Shown in pieces: positions 1 to 12,040 of a stretch of 64,000 bases of DNA. Within the stretch, counting starts at the first letter, position 1; the number at the start of each line of letters is the position of its first letter. The position numbers and the translations under genes are program-made. The stretch is from Mycocentrospora acerina. Taxonomy: Eukaryota > Ascomycota > Dothideomycetes > Pleosporales. Under the pieces are notes generated by a model. That model did no database searches, had not been told where the DNA came from, and worked only from the letters and a program-made list of their open reading frames with translations. Location: positions 249,107-313,106 of the forward strand of contig JAKUHH010000030.1 in the NCBI GenBank assembly GCA_022701365.1, in the 5' to 3' direction.

Positions 1-1
1 T

Positions 2-172
2 CATGCTGTTCGTACTGGAGCTGAGACAATCGGTCTGGGTGGAGGAGGGGTGTTCGTTCGCTCGCAGCCTCAGGGTCTGAAGACATATTTCACACCTGTG
101 GGGAAGTTCCCATACCCCAATGCGCCAAAAGGGCAACAACGAGGGGATAGGCCGCTCATAATATGTGTTTGA
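2..172 (+). CDS. Partial 3' end of an unknown gene
   Basis: A frame open from the left edge ends at a TGA at 170-172 and encodes about 56 residues without an internal Met, including GLGGGGVFVRS and YFTPVGKFPYPN. The composition looks protein-like (Gly loop, aromatic and Pro residues), so this may be the last exon of a plus-strand gene that begins outside the window. I do not recognise the family. It could also be a chance open frame, because only 171 bases are visible. Confidence 0.3.
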   Translation, partial: HAVRTGAETIGLGGGGVFVRSQPQGLKTYFTPVGKFPYPNAPKGQQRGDRPLIICV

Positions 173-754
173 GATAGGCCAAGTCAAGCAGCTATGGACG
201 CCACTACATAACTAGGCTTGTTTCCATTACATGCTTATCTACCATAGAAACTCAAGCCTTCATGTATTTCACATGGTAGTGTGAGGGCCCAGATCACTAG
301 GCTTGGGGTAGAGGTAGAGGTGGAGATAAGGAAAGATGACCAACCGCATTGGACAACATATCACGTGTTCAAATACTATCGCTCCGCGGAAATCAATACT
401 CAACTCTGTATACAGTCAATGCCACTACTGCTGCATGAGCGAGGGAATTGTAAGGAAATGGTATATATGTACACACACTACCCGACGGTACCTTACACAA
501 ACATACAGACCAGAAGACACTCTAACTGGTATCTGATGACCAGATCAGATCAGATCAGAAGTGTCTTTTCGTGTACGAGCCTCATCGCGACACGAAACAA
601 CGCAAAATGTCTTCTTTAATAGCGCAGCTCTACATTAATAGTCAACACACCCCCCGAGACATGTTCCACCACACTGAAGAATTTCAACGGTAAGAAGCAC
701 CTTATATTCTCGAACACATTTACCTTGGGCGAGTTGAGAGTGGAATAAATGCGT
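173..754. other. Intergenic region, no gene seen
   Basis: This stretch holds only short chance frames. It contains a small CAGAT tandem repeat at 541-559. It is the 3' flank of the HMG-box gene on the minus strand and possibly the 3' flank of the left-edge gene. Confidence 0.5.
541..559. repeat. (CAGAT)n microsatellite
   Basis: Nearly four perfect tandem copies of CAGAT lie in non-coding DNA. Confidence 0.7.
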
Positions 755-1841
755 TCAAGCCTGCGCTGGAATGTTCTCGCGATTGTATGCGTCAGCTTCT
801 TCTTGGTATTTCTGAGTGAGGGTTAGCATTACTTAAGTCAACATCAGATTGATACATACGCTCTTCTCACTGTCACTCAATGCCTTCCATTCAGCTCCAA
901 TAAGCGTAGCAGCATCTGTAGTCTTAATACTCTTAAAGTCACCAGTTGCCCTGCGTTCGGTGAAGAAGAACACGTAGGCGTTTCGTCGCCGCTTCGCCTG
1001 TCGGTCATCTTGAATCTTGGCTGTGTTTGCATGGTTTCCCTTCTTGGTAGACGGTAAGAGCTTTCTCAATTGAGTGCGTGCATTATTAGCAATTCGAATC
1101 TCGTCCACGGTGTGGGATTCAACCCAAGTCTGGTACTCTGCTTTTTTGGCGGTAGTCTTCTCGTTGGCAAGATGATTGTAGTGCTTTACCACACATTAGT
1201 AACTCTGACTTGATTAAAGATGGTGGGAACTGTAGACGCACTTCGATTTCTGCTGGAGTTAAGTTATTCCACTTCGCGTTGGCATCGACAATGCCCTTGG
1301 TCGTGTCCTTTGTTCCACTCAATGCCTCGCTGATGAAGATGTGACGTCCCTGCACGGTAGGCTGGGCAAAGGGCGCTCTCAGAGCCAATTTCTTGAGCTC
1401 TCTAATCTTAGCTTGCTGCTTTTCCTCAGGTGTGAGCACCTTTCTGACACGCTTCTTAGCAGGTGTCTTGGGCGCTGCCTTCTTTGCTGCTGGCTTCTTC
1501 TTGGGCTTCGCTGCCGCCTTGGTTGCCTTCTTAGGTGTGGCCTTCGCCTTGGTTGTCGTCGCCTTCTTCTTTTTTGGAGCAGCCTTCCCATCCGCCTTTG
1601 CCTTGACGGCCTTTTTCACCGTCTTAGTGGGCTTCGCGGCAAGTGTTGTTGTCGCATATGAGCGGCGGGCATCCACAAGCGCGGCTTTGTAGGCCCGCGA
1701 GATGGCGCGAGTAGCGGGTAAACTCAGGGCATTGCGGGTGAGGAGGCTGCGTCGAAGGGAGCGCGCAAGCTGTGAGAGGTTGCGAGTAGATGTTGTGGGC
1801 ACGTCGGCTGCCAGACGAGACAGTGCGGCGCGGGCTAGCAT
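755..1841 (-). CDS. Mitochondrial HMG-box DNA-binding protein (Abf2/mtHMG-like)
   Basis: Predicted protein of 326 aa from three exons; introns at 1184-1241 (GTGCGT, branch ACTAAT) and 812-859 (GTATGT..TCAG). Residues 1-60 are Arg/Ser/Ala-rich without acids, a typical mitochondrial presequence. An Ala/Lys/Pro-rich basic linker follows at about 70-140. Then come two HMG-box-like segments, about 160-235 (RHIFISEA ... HYNHLANE ... YQTWVESHT) and 255-320 (RRNAYVFFFTERR ... EWKALSDSEKSKYQEEA). Both joins keep frame and restore the HMG helices: AEIE-HYNHL at the first and SEKS-KYQEE at the second. By family knowledge such proteins package mitochondrial DNA into nucleoids. The divergent sequence leaves some doubt about exact orthology to Abf2. 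Confidence 0.8.
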
Positions 1842-2300
1842 TGCGAAGGTCGAGATCGAGCTTGCGCAGAGACAGGCGTATTGGGTGATGGGTGGGCGGC
1901 GGGCGCAGCTTTGGAGGGGCAGTCGGAATGCGCGTGCGCGTGTGGGTGTGTGCAGCGGGAAGCGGGCAAGTGGGCGGTGAGACTCGCAGCTGCGCGACGT
2001 TGGGTCAAAGCTATCAGTTAGCGCGCCTCGGGAACGGGGAGCGTCGCCATGGTCTCAGGTACGCTGCATGGTGATCGCATCCGGCAGAAAAAGGCACACA
2101 GTCTCCCCTGAGGGTTACGGGGCGCAGAGTGGACATATTCAACTGCAAATAACATTCCCAAAGCATCGCTAAACCTGGGGAAACCCCACTTCTCTTCACA
2201 ATATCTAACCTAAATCCAACCCCTCTTGCTTCTCTATGCTCAGGCGTACCTTATAAGGCTGCGAATTGCTGCACCACAACCAATGCTCGACGTAGATTTT
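1842..2300. other. Intergenic region upstream of the HMG-box gene
   Basis: About 460 bases between the HMG-box gene start and the 3' end of the aminotransferase gene. It must hold the promoter of the former and the 3' UTR of the latter. No clear TATA box or other site was identified. Confidence 0.5.
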
Positions 2301-3709
2301 TTAGTTAAGCTTGTAACTGCATAGGGTTAGCAAACTTGTTTCTAAAGTCAGAGAATGATATTCTTACCTCCAAGGGTGGTCTTCATCGCCGTATTGAATG
2401 TTCTCCATCCATTCCTTCATTTGTAGCGCAATGGGACCAGCTTCGACATCGTCCGCCAGACCACAGTTGATCAGGCGTCCCTTCCAGCTGATTTTGCGCA
2501 CTGGACTGACAATGGCAGCAGTTCCGGCACCAAAGATCTCCATCATGCGACCCTCTTCGGTGGCATCCGAGATCTCCTTCATTGTGAACTTGCGCTCCAG
2601 CACCTTCCAACCCTTAGGCTCCAAGCGCTCTCTTGCAAGCTCCAGGATGGAGTCTCGCGTAACACCCTCGAGAATAGTGCCGTCGAGGGGTGCTGTGAGC
2701 AGCTCTGGCTGTCCGGTCTCCTTATTCTTGATGGCAGCGAACAAGTTCATCGTGCCAACCTCAGTAACGTATTCCTCTTCGCCAAACAGCCACAAATTTT
2801 GGTGGAAACCACGGCTGGCAGCCTGCATCTGCGGTATGATGCAGGGCGCGTAGTTGGCTCCCAGCTTCTTGTCTCCAACACCTCCGGGCCAAGCACGTAC
2901 AGCGTAGTCTGTAGCCTCCAGTGACACGGCCTTGAAGCCAGTCGGGTAGTATGGGCCGACGGGCGAAGCAATCACGTAGAGCAGTGCTGAGGCGGGAGGG
3001 CCAACGCCAAGTGTGCGTTGGGTTCCAATCATGGTTGGACGAAGATAGAGCGAGTATCCGCGCGCGCTGCATTTCAATTAGCCATGTTTTCATGCGTGGG
3101 TAGCATCTGAAGCTCACTCTGGAATAAATCGTGCATCCTGCTTGACAAACTCGCTAATGAGCTTAATCATGGCCTCGCCGTCAAAATTGGGCAATGCAAT
3201 GCGCGCTGATGACTTGTTCAGGCGCGCCATGTTCTTGTCTGGTCTGAACAGCCTGATGTTTCCGCTCTTGTCCTTGTAGGCCTTCATGCCTTCGAAGCAT
3301 TCAAAGGCGTAGTGGAAGACGCAGGTGGCAGGGTCGAGGCTGAGATTCTGATACGGCGTAATCTTTGCTGGCAGCCATCCTTCTGTTGCTGTCCATTCGA
3401 GTGAGAGCATGTGATCTTGGGGTGGGTGGTTAGCCATGGAGCTTCGACGCCATCGACGCTATCACCTGTGAAGTTTCGCCCAAAGATGAGTTCCTCTGGG
3501 GGCAACAAGCTCTTTGGCGTTGTCGTCGAGGTGATTGTGAGCTTCTTTGGATCGATGTCCTGGATGTTTGTGCCGACAGAGGCGTCAGCGTGGATGCTGT
3601 ACGCCCTCTGAGTCCGACATCGCAGCGACGCGCTGAGTGGTGCTGCAAAGGCACGCGAGCTGCAATGGGATAGCGAGGAAAGCAATCGAGACGACCGCTG
3701 CTGAAGCAT
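2301..3709 (-). CDS. BAT1: Branched-chain amino-acid aminotransferase, mitochondrial
   Basis: Predicted 418 aa from four exons; introns at 3416-3465, 3067-3117 and 2317-2367 (50, 51 and 51 bp). It interconverts Leu, Ile and Val with their 2-oxo acids using PLP and 2-oxoglutarate/glutamate. Class IV aminotransferase hallmarks are dense: [42 protein letters not shown], and the PLP-lysine region [13 protein letters not shown]. Further on are [11 protein letters not shown] and [11 protein letters not shown]. The first ~40 residues ([14 protein letters not shown]...) are rich in Arg and Ser with no acids, so mitochondrial import is inferred. The last intron adds only the tail ending SYKLN. It is divergent with the pseudokinase gene across a 592-bp spacer, and the BCKDH E2 gene of the same pathway lies at 18.0-19.7 kb. 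Confidence 0.95.
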
Positions 3710-4301
3710 TGTGTATGGAGGTGCAGCGAAGCAGCAAGAGGAAGGTACAAGTGTGGAGAGGAAGGAGTGCGGATGGCCTGTAGCTTTATTTCAGAGAACC
3801 GACGCTGACCGCTCCACTACTCCGCAAATCGGGGGAGTACATCCATCTCCGAACATGACTCTGCCACGGAGGTTTGTGACTCTACGCGGATACATGAGGT
3901 TATTTACGCCCTTAAGATCCTTGGACAAACTTATGAACGGGCAACTACTTCCATGATGTGCACGCTTATGTCATTGCATGTGAGTGCCCAGGGAGGTCAA
4001 GTGTGGAGCACAAGCGCATCCATGAATCAACCGCAGTGCGCGCAATATCAGGAACACCATCTTTGATTTCAGTGAACTCTTGTGTTGATTCCGAAGCCGT
4101 TGAAAGTATCGCACGTTGTCTTCTGCTATTGCAGAATATTTTTAGGAAGGGCCACCCTGTCCATTTCATCCTGAGGCCCTCAGCGCAGTCTCACCAGGCC
4201 GTCTCGTGTCTCGAGTCGCGAACACTGCACACCCCCAAACATCGGTCCATGACGCACTCGCTATACCTTGGTAAAGTCGCCCCGCGGGCGATCCGGTCAC
4301 C
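3710..4301. other. Divergent promoter region
   Basis: Shared 592-base spacer between the aminotransferase (-) and the SCYL2-like gene (+). Small frames here are chance. No convincing operator was identified. Confidence 0.5.
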
Positions 4302-7300
4302 ATGTTCTCCAACGCGCTGAAATCGTTCACGTCGAACATCTCTAGCAACTACTCCCTCAGCCCCCAGCCCACCTCGTACTCAGGGCCATGGAAAATATAC
4401 GACGCGAAGAAGAAGTCGACAGGGAAGGCTGCGTCGGTATTCATCTTTGAGAAGAAGGCATTGGAGCCCCAGGGTGGATCAGGCCTTGGTGGACGTTCCG
4501 GCGCATCAGCATTGAAACGCGCGCACGAGGAGGTTGTCGAGCGACTGAAGAAGGAGGCCAACTCGTTGGCACGACTGCGACATCCCAGTGTGTTGGAATT
4601 GGTCGAGCCAGTGGAGGAGACACGTGGCGGTGGTCTTATGTTCGCTACGGAGCCTGTGACAGCGTCGCTGGCTGGCCTGTTGTTAGAAAAGGATGAGCAG
4701 GAAAAGGCTGGGGGTGTAGGCGGGCGCAGCAGCCGCTACGTTATCGAGGAATCAGATGGTCAGAAGCGAAGGCGGGAAATCGAGATTGACGAGTTGGAGA
4801 TTCAAAAAGGGCTGTTGCAGGTGGCCAAGGGGTTGGAATTCCTACACGAAAGCGCTGGCTTAGTGCATGCCAACCTAACTCCCGAAGCCGTCTTCATCAA
4901 TGCTAAAGTAGGCAGTTTATACCAATACCATTTCCAAGAACACAGCTAATTTGCGTGACAGTCAGACTGGAAGATCTCGGGTCTTGGCTTCTCGACACCG
5001 CCTGAGAACTCGACGAAGCCTACATCAGTAACGCCCATATCTCTCTCTGAAGTTCTCAACTACGACGCACGACTTCCACGACACGTCCAGCTCAACATCG
5101 ACTACACCTCTCCTGACTTTGTCATGGACGGCAATGTAACGCCAGCGGCTGACATGTTCAGCCTGGGCATGCTCATAATCGCTCTCTACAACTCACCACA
5201 CAAAAGTCCACTAGATTTCAATGGGAGCACATCCTCCTACAAGAGGGCCTTCTCGTCATCTACGTCAGTACCAAACAAGAACAACAACTTCATGTCATCC
5301 CAGCCTGTACCAAGAGAGGTAAGTAACGGTGTCCTGGATCGCTTGATCACCAGACGGCCTGCTCAACGACTCGATGCCCGAGAATTCCAACAGGCGGGTT
5401 ACTTTGACAATATACTCGTCTCGACCATTCGCTTTTTGGACTCGTTGCCCGCCAAGACACCCAACGAGAAATCTCAGTTTATGAAAGGCCTGCCTAAGAT
5501 CCTCAATCAGTTCCCGAAATCGGTCATGGAGAAGAAGATCCTCCCTGCTTTATTAGAGGAAATGAAAGACCGTGAACTTTTGACACTGATCCTACAGAAC
5601 GTTTTCAAGATTGTCACGATGCTCCCAGCAGGCAAACGAGCGTTTACTGAGAAGGTCATACCAAAGCTGCGTGAGACGTTTTTGTCTACTTCAACACCAA
5701 GCACGAAGGGAACAGCACCAGAACGGGATAGTTTGAAAGAAGCTGGTCTAATGGTACTTCTCGAGAACATGCATATTATCACCGAGAACTCGAGCGGGAA
5801 GGAATTCAAGGAGAATATACTCCCCATCATCAACTATGCGCTCGAATCGCCTACTCATTCATTAGTCGATGCCGCACTCCGTACTCTACCAGTAGTTCTG
5901 CCAATGCTGGACTTCTCGACCATCAAGAACGAACTCTTCCCCGTGATAGCGACGATTTTTGCTAAGACTAGCAGCATGGGAATCAAGATTCGTGGGCTCG
6001 AAGCTTTCAAGACTTTATGTGGAGGAGGAGGAGATGATTCGAATGCTTTCCAGGGTGATGGTCTGACAGGAGTAGTGGACGCACCCAAGGCTAAGAACTC
6101 TAATGTCTCGATTCTTGACAAATACACGATACAAGAGAAGATCTTACCGCTGCTTCGAGGCATCAAGACCAAGGAGCCGGCTGTAATGGTGAGTTCAAAC
6201 CACGTAATTGACGTAAGAGCAGTTTGCTGACTTTCTATTAGATGGCCGCTCTCGATGTCTTCAAGGCAATCAGCAGCCAACTTGACAGCGATTTTCTTGC
6301 TATCGACGTTCTGCCTATTGTATGGCAATTCAGTTTGGGACCGCTCCTAAACCTTCCACAGTTCCAGGCATACATGAGCTTAATTAAGTCGATGTCGGCC
6401 CGCGTTGAAAACGAACAAACACGTAAGCTACAAGAGCTCGGTGCTGGCAATGTGACGGCCACATCACGCAACGAATTTATGAGTTTTGGTGGTACAGGTA
6501 ATGGTAGCAACCTCGATTCCTCTAATGGGGATGGCGAAGCGGACTTCGAATCCCTTGTGCGCGGGCAAAATCAAGGCATATCTGGCGGGACCGATATGCT
6601 CGGCGGAGATTCATGGGGAAACAATACAGCATCAAATACTGTGCTTCCCTCTCGCCCACTCAACGACCGTACAAGATCAACAAATAATGCATCACCAGCT
6701 GCAACTTTCTCTTGGTCCAGTGCACCAGTCTCTCCTCCACCACAAACCAGCAATCTCTCCGCCCCAAAAACGCAAAGTCGAACTATCACACCGGACAACA
6801 CACTCAACTCACTCAATTCCTCCTTCCCCGCCATGAATCCGCTGAATCCAGGAATTGGAAGTCCGACGTTCGCTCTGCCACAGCAGCAGACCCGACCGAT
6901 GAACAGTATGATACCCCCGGCCACAACGCCTTCTTACAGTACGTCAAATACAGGTCTTGACTGGAGCAAAACCAATACAACTTCATCATCAAACGCATGG
7001 GGTACTACAAACATCACACATCAACCGACCAGCTTTTCACCAAGCGGTCTTTCCAATTTCTCATCAACATCGCAAGTTCAAAACAATCCGTACTCATCGT
7101 TTAGCATTGCACCTCCACCCCTCAAGTCAATGAGTAGCGGTTCATTCGGGATCGCTCCGCCACCAAATAGTGGCACTTTCAGTATCGCGTTGCCGCCAAT
7201 GGGTGGAAGGTCGCAGAGTAGTGGGAACGGAATGAGTATGGCAAGCCTGAAGGCGCAGACACAAAACCAAAAGCAGCAGCAGCAGCAACCGGGGAACTGG

Positions 7301-7327
7301 GGAAGCGGAGGTGACAGTTTGATATAG
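4302..7327 (+). CDS. SCYL2/Scy1-type protein pseudokinase
   Basis: Predicted 972 aa from three exons; introns at 4908-4961 and 6189-6241. An N-terminal kinase-like domain (about 30-335) is followed by HEAT-like helical repeats (about 340-640; KSVMEKKILPALLEEMKDREL, ENILPIINYALESP, EKILPLLRGIK) and a long Ser/Asn/Pro/Gln-rich disordered tail with a QKQQQQQ run. The catalytic loop HRDLKPEN is replaced by HANLTPEAVF (H189) and the DFG by GLGF, so catalysis is probably lost. The family (yeast Scy1, animal SCYL2/CVAK104, fission-yeast ppk32) works in clathrin and endosome/Golgi trafficking. Exons join in phase (202 and 409 whole codons), which supports the model. Confidence 0.9.
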
Positions 7328-8441
7328 ATGGTGATGGTTTAGCGCATGTATTGTGCGCATAAGATAATTTGGTCAGTAAAGCAATGTGAAAATGAGGTCA
7401 TCGTATGTTGGTAGCCACAGTCATTTGACCGATGGTTTTATGAAATGAATAATCACAGACTTCGAGAAAACATTCAGAAAACGGGCGAAAAGTTGGAACT
7501 CACACGTCAGGGGAAAACAAGCCTACAGGCAAGGCGAAAGGAAAGCTCGTCACTGCATTGGCGAAGCTTAGTGGCGCATTTTTTACGCCAACAGCGGGGA
7601 CTTAGCCGAACTTGATCCACAGTGGCTGGGCTTGGCTGATGCTTACGCGCGCCGTTAGGCCGTCCGACGTCATGGGTGCCCAAAGAATGCCGAACGCCAC
7701 AGCTTAAGTTCAATGTCGTCTTGGTGTTGGGAGAAGTAGACTCTATTGTGGAGCATGTTCTGAGTCGACTTGAGCCGTGCAGTTATTGCGTGCTTCTGGT
7801 GTTCATGTGGGTCAGGACATAGCAGACAGAGCTGTTCCTGGGATCTGTGGAGAGAACGACAAACTGCGAGTTGTTGGCTGCTGGGGGGGAAGAGAGATCT
7901 GCACTCGATTGGCAAGCTAGCGCTGGCGGAAGATTTTACCTTTCCTATACACGGAACGCGGCAGGAAGCAATCTGGAGTGTCTTGAGGTTGCAGAGGGGA
8001 ATAGAACGGTGTCATTGTGCGTGAGGAGGCTTGCAGAGAACTATTTGCGACAACCTCGTGAGTCGCGTACGAACCAGGGTCGTCATGATTCAACGTCTCC
8101 ACCTACACCATCCCACTCGCTCTGCCCGGTTCCTAGGCTTTACCCTGGATACCTTAAACTAGTGTGCCCAATTAAAGGTCTTCCTATGCAATTCTGCATC
8201 CCATCTCAATGCAAAGATCCGCAATACTTTTGCCCCTGCGGATCTAGGTATCATCTCGACTTCCCCAACTAGTTTCCTTTCTTAACACCACCACACCCGC
8301 AGTCAGTGTAATAGCTCACCTGCGTATCCTCCATCTGCAGATTTCTGCCCAACCGACATATACCCAGTGATTAATGCTGCCGGGATTTTCTTCGCGTCGC
8401 CCCTCCTACACTACGTATAAAAAGTGCATCCGCTGTGTGAA
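7328..8441. other. Intergenic region, no gene seen
   Basis: About 1.1 kb between two plus-strand genes. Short frames on both strands show no family resemblance. The segment is presumably the 3' UTR of the pseudokinase gene and the promoter of the permease gene. Confidence 0.5.
8416..8423 (+). promoter_or_regulatory. TATA-like sequence before the permease gene
   Basis: A TATAAAAA octamer lies only 19 bases before the chosen permease ATG at 8442. That is too close for a classic TATA box unless transcription starts at or beyond this ATG, in which case a downstream ATG would be used. It is reported as an ambiguous signal. Confidence 0.25.
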
Positions 8442-10157
8442 ATGGCGATAGGGCTATTCGGTTCCCAAGCTGCTCCAGCCGGAGTAGACACCAATAGGAA
8501 CTCTAGCAACGATGAAAGGTTCTCGAATGAAAAGAAGTACGACCCCGAGGCCGGTGTGGCCGGCGAGCCTCGTCTTGGACGAATCACGACACCTGTTCGA
8601 CGCGACATGAATGATGATAGCAGCGGCAATAGCATTACTGTTGACAAGCAAATGGCGTTGGAGGCTGATAATGCCATCAAGTACCGTACTTGCAGCTGGC
8701 CGAAAGTAAGCTTTCTTGTCCTCAGTCTTTGGCATACTCTTTTTCTTTGGTGTGGAGCTGCGGCACTAACTCTTCCGCCAGACTGCGGCCCTGCTCTTCT
8801 CCGAGTACATTTGCCTGGCTATTATGTCGTTTCCGTGGTCATACTCTCTGCTTGGTCTTGTACCAGGCTTAATCTTTACAGTGCTCATCGCTGGGCTGGT
8901 TCTCTACACATCTCTAATCACCTGGTGGGCCTTCTAACCATAGCTTCTCTGGAATGCCTTTTTTAACAAATTACAGGCAGTTTTGTCTGCGTCACCCGGA
9001 GATTCGTGACGTGTGCGATCTTGGTCAGATGATTTTCTGGAATAAGCCTTGGGCCTTCTATTTCACCGCTGTCATGTTCTTGCTGAACAACACGTTCATC
9101 ATGGTACGCGTCACGGATCTGAATTCGCAGAGGGACAGTCACTTACTCAGAATAGGCTCTGCACTGCTTGACAGGTGCTAAGTGGTGGAACACCATCACT
9201 GGTCACAGCATTTGCACGGTTGGCTTCGCAGCCATCACGGCGACTATTTGCTGGATCGCATCTCTTCCACGGACGTTTTCCGCTCTGGCAAGTGTCGCGA
9301 CATTTTCAGCCCTTTTCACATTCATCTCGGTTGTCCTGGCTATGATCTTTTCTGGCATTGAGGGAAAGCCCGCAGGTTATCCGAGCGATGGCGAACCGAT
9401 AGTTCTCGCAACTCCAGGTCCTCAGACGACATTCGTCTTGGGTATGAGCGCATTCTTGAACATCAGCTACACTTTCATCGGGCAGATTACCCTTCCTAGC
9501 TTCATTGCCGAGATGAAGGAGCCCAAAGACTTCCCCAAAGCACTTTGGGCTGTAACCATTTGCGAAATCATCGTCTTCAGCTTGGTTGGTTCGATTGTGT
9601 ACGTCTACACGGGAAACCAGTACATGACTGCACCAGCTTTTGGCTCCATCGCAAACGATACGTACAAGAAGATTGCGTTCACCTTCATGGTACCCACGAT
9701 CATCTTCCTTGGAGTACTCTACGCATCCGTATCTGCGCGATTCATCTTCTTCCGCATCTTTGGTGGTACGCGCCACATGGGCAGCCATACAGTTGTTGGC
9801 TGGGCCTCATGGGCAGGAATCCTTGCTGTTCTTTGGATCTTCGCCTTCATCATCGCAGAAGTTATTCCGTTCTTCTCTGACCTGCTCTCGCTCATGAGCT
9901 CGCTTTTTGACTCCTTCTTTGGATTCATCTTCTGGGGAGTAGCGTATGTGCGCATGAGGCAGGCTGATTATGGACGTAATTTCTGGAAGACTCGTGGGCT
10001 GCGGGGATACGCTGGGTTTGCCTTCAACATGGGTCTCTGTCTCATCGGAGTGTTTTTCCTGACAGTGGGAACGTATGCTACGGTGCAGTCCATCATTGAT
10101 GGATACAAGGCTGAGAACTTTGGTGGACCATTCAGTTGCGCAACTAATGGTCTGTAA
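8442..10157 (+). CDS. mtr: Neutral amino-acid permease, AAAP family (Mtr-like)
   Basis: Predicted 511 aa from four exons; introns at 8706-8781, 8925-8976 and 9104-9155. The first ~85 residues are a hydrophilic cytosolic tail. About eleven hydrophobic segments follow, the first being TAALLFSEYICLAIMSFPWSYSLLG. Family-typical stretches are FCLRHPEIRDVCDLGQM, LHCLTGAKWWNT, FIGQITLPSFIAEMKEPKDFPKAL and YVYTGNQY. This matches the fungal AAAP proton symporters such as Neurospora Mtr (system N, neutral aliphatic and aromatic amino acids). Splicing at 8924/8977 rebuilds ITW-QFCLRHPE in frame. Substrate range is inferred from the family only. The upstream in-frame GTG at 8424 was not used as the start. 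Confidence 0.88.
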
Positions 10158-10557
10158 TCATGCTTGAAGAGGAAATGGAGACGTTTGCTTTTGTATACCC
10201 AGGAACAGGAGTTTAGCTGAGGCTTTGGCTATAAGGGTGAGTAATAAAAAAAGACAAACAGGTACAAAAATCTTGGGATATATAATACTGTACAAATGGA
10301 ACACATATGCACAATTTGTTGTAGGTATGCTTCCTTGAACGAAACAAGATTGTCGAGTATGTTTTTCAGTTTGCAAAGCCGCCGTCAGCCGTGCAGTGCA
10401 TGGACGGAGCTTCATGAAGCTATGACGTCTCGCTAACAGTCGGACACATGTCAAACAAGCTCCCCGGCCCCCACACAACCACATCGTACCTTCACTTCTC
10501 CCTCACTAGCCTCACACTTTTCTTTTGCGAACTTGCGAACAGCCACCTGCAACAACC
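10158..10557. other. Intergenic region
   Basis: A 400-base spacer between two plus-strand genes. It contains an A-rich patch near 10244-10250 that is probably part of the permease 3' UTR and then the OPI3 promoter. No gene was seen. Confidence 0.5.
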
Positions 10558-11418
10558 ATGTCGGACTACATAGATTTCAGCCAGCCCAGCTTGTGGAGTG
10601 AGCACCCTGGTAGAGCTCCAAATTTGTGGGGACCATCAGCTGATAAATTGTTGCAGTCTCCATAGCTAGCATCCTGTTCAATCCTACATTCTGGAAGTAA
10701 GCTTCCGTACTATTCTGAGCTGTGATGCTGCAGCTAATCTATTTCCTAGCATTGCCGCGCAGCAAGGTACGATGCCCACACTTCTGCAAGGCGCTCCCCT
10801 AAGCCAACAATGGGAAGCCTAGAGAAGCACAACTAACCCAACCCCCACAGAATACCACAACAAGGTCATCACCAAGCTCTTTGGCGGCAACCCTCGCCTA
10901 GGCTGCTATGCTCTGGCCGTGACAATCTTCTCCCTCGGTATCTTCAGAGACTACCTGTACGTTACATCCTATAATGTCCTCCAACAATAACAACCCCCAC
11001 CATGAACTAACCACTCCGCCTTCTCAGCTACCATGAAGCTCTCTCCGTCCAACCCACACACCCCGCACTCCTCAATCCACTCGTAAAATACTCCGCCATT
11101 CCCCTCTTCCTCACCGGCAACACCCTCGTCCTGACCTCCATGTGGGCGCTCGGGGTCACCGGCACCTATCTCGGCGACTACTTCGGTATTCTGATGGATG
11201 CGCCGGTAACATCCTTCCCATTCAACGTCTCAGAAGCACCCATGTACCATGGGTCAACACTAAGTTTCCTCGCAACCGCGCTGTGGTTCGGAAAGCCTGC
11301 GGGCGTGCTAGTCACGGGCGTGGTGGCAGTCGCCTATGCGATTGCAAGGCGCTGGGAAGATCCATTCACAGGCTTGATTTACGCAAAGCGCGACGAGCAG
11401 AGGAGGAAGGCGTTGTAA
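10558..11418 (+). CDS. OPI3: Phosphatidyl-N-methylethanolamine N-methyltransferase (OPI3/PEMT)
   Basis: Predicted 197 aa, close to yeast Opi3 (206 aa), split into five exons of 40, 40, 17, 106 and 391 bases. Introns are 10598-10656, 10697-10749, 10767-10850 and 10957-11027. The product carries out the last SAM-dependent methylations from phosphatidylethanolamine to phosphatidylcholine in the ER membrane. Visible family features are ILFNPTFWNIAAQQEYHNK, KLFGGNPRLGCY, GTYLGDYFGILMD, FNVSEAPMYHGSTLSFL and a C-terminal RWEDPFTGLIYAKR. Several membrane-spanning hydrophobic stretches are evident. The 5' exons are very small, but every junction keeps phase and restores conserved residues. The gene converges with beta-tubulin. 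Confidence 0.93.
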
Positions 11419-11620
11419 ACTGGTGGCAAGATTCTATTCTCTGAGTCTGGAGGAGGAAGCGAGTGAGTGAGAGCAATATTTGTGGTGACATGCACGTCCG
11501 AAGACACTCTAGGATATACACGCACCAGCCTCGAATATCGCCCATATTCCAATTCTTCCCCTCATCCGGAATCAGCCCAAATGCAAACACGAGAAAGAGT
11601 AAGTACGCACGACGATAACA

Positions 11621-11644
11621 AACAACAACAACAACAACAACAAA
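11621..11644. repeat. (AAC)n microsatellite
   Basis: About eight tandem AAC/CAA units in the 3' flank of OPI3. Confidence 0.8.
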
Positions 11645-12007
11645 CCCCAAGCCAACGCGACCTAATTGATTCAACACCATACCCTACGCACCCAACAACA
11701 CCAAACAACCGAGACATGCAATCCACGGTACCCAGGCATTCAACTTCCCTCCAATCCCACTCACCCACCCGCAAAAAACAGCCGAGCATTTAGATCAACA
11801 CGAGACGAAGAGGTGAAGACGAAAAAGAAAAAGAAAGGAGAGCATAAGCATATGACATTGACAAGAAGAAGAGAGAAAAACAATAAGCCCCAGCGCAACA
11901 ACCGCCCTTAAGCAACACATATACACACATACATGTATGTACATACTCGTCGAGTAGGATGCATAATGCAGAATGCAAAATAGGTTTTTTATTGCCGTGT
12001 TGTACTT

Positions 12008-12040
12008 CGAGTGAGTCAGTAAGTGAGTGAGTGAGTGAAT
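12008..12040. repeat. GTGA tetranucleotide repeat
   Basis: Imperfect tandem GAGT/GTGA units in the 3' flank of beta-tubulin. Confidence 0.6.

Noticed and set aside
8424..8441. Upstream GTG start for the permease
   Set aside because: It is a GTG codon, not used as an initiator in fungal nuclear genes as a rule; the ATG at 8442 follows 18 bases later.
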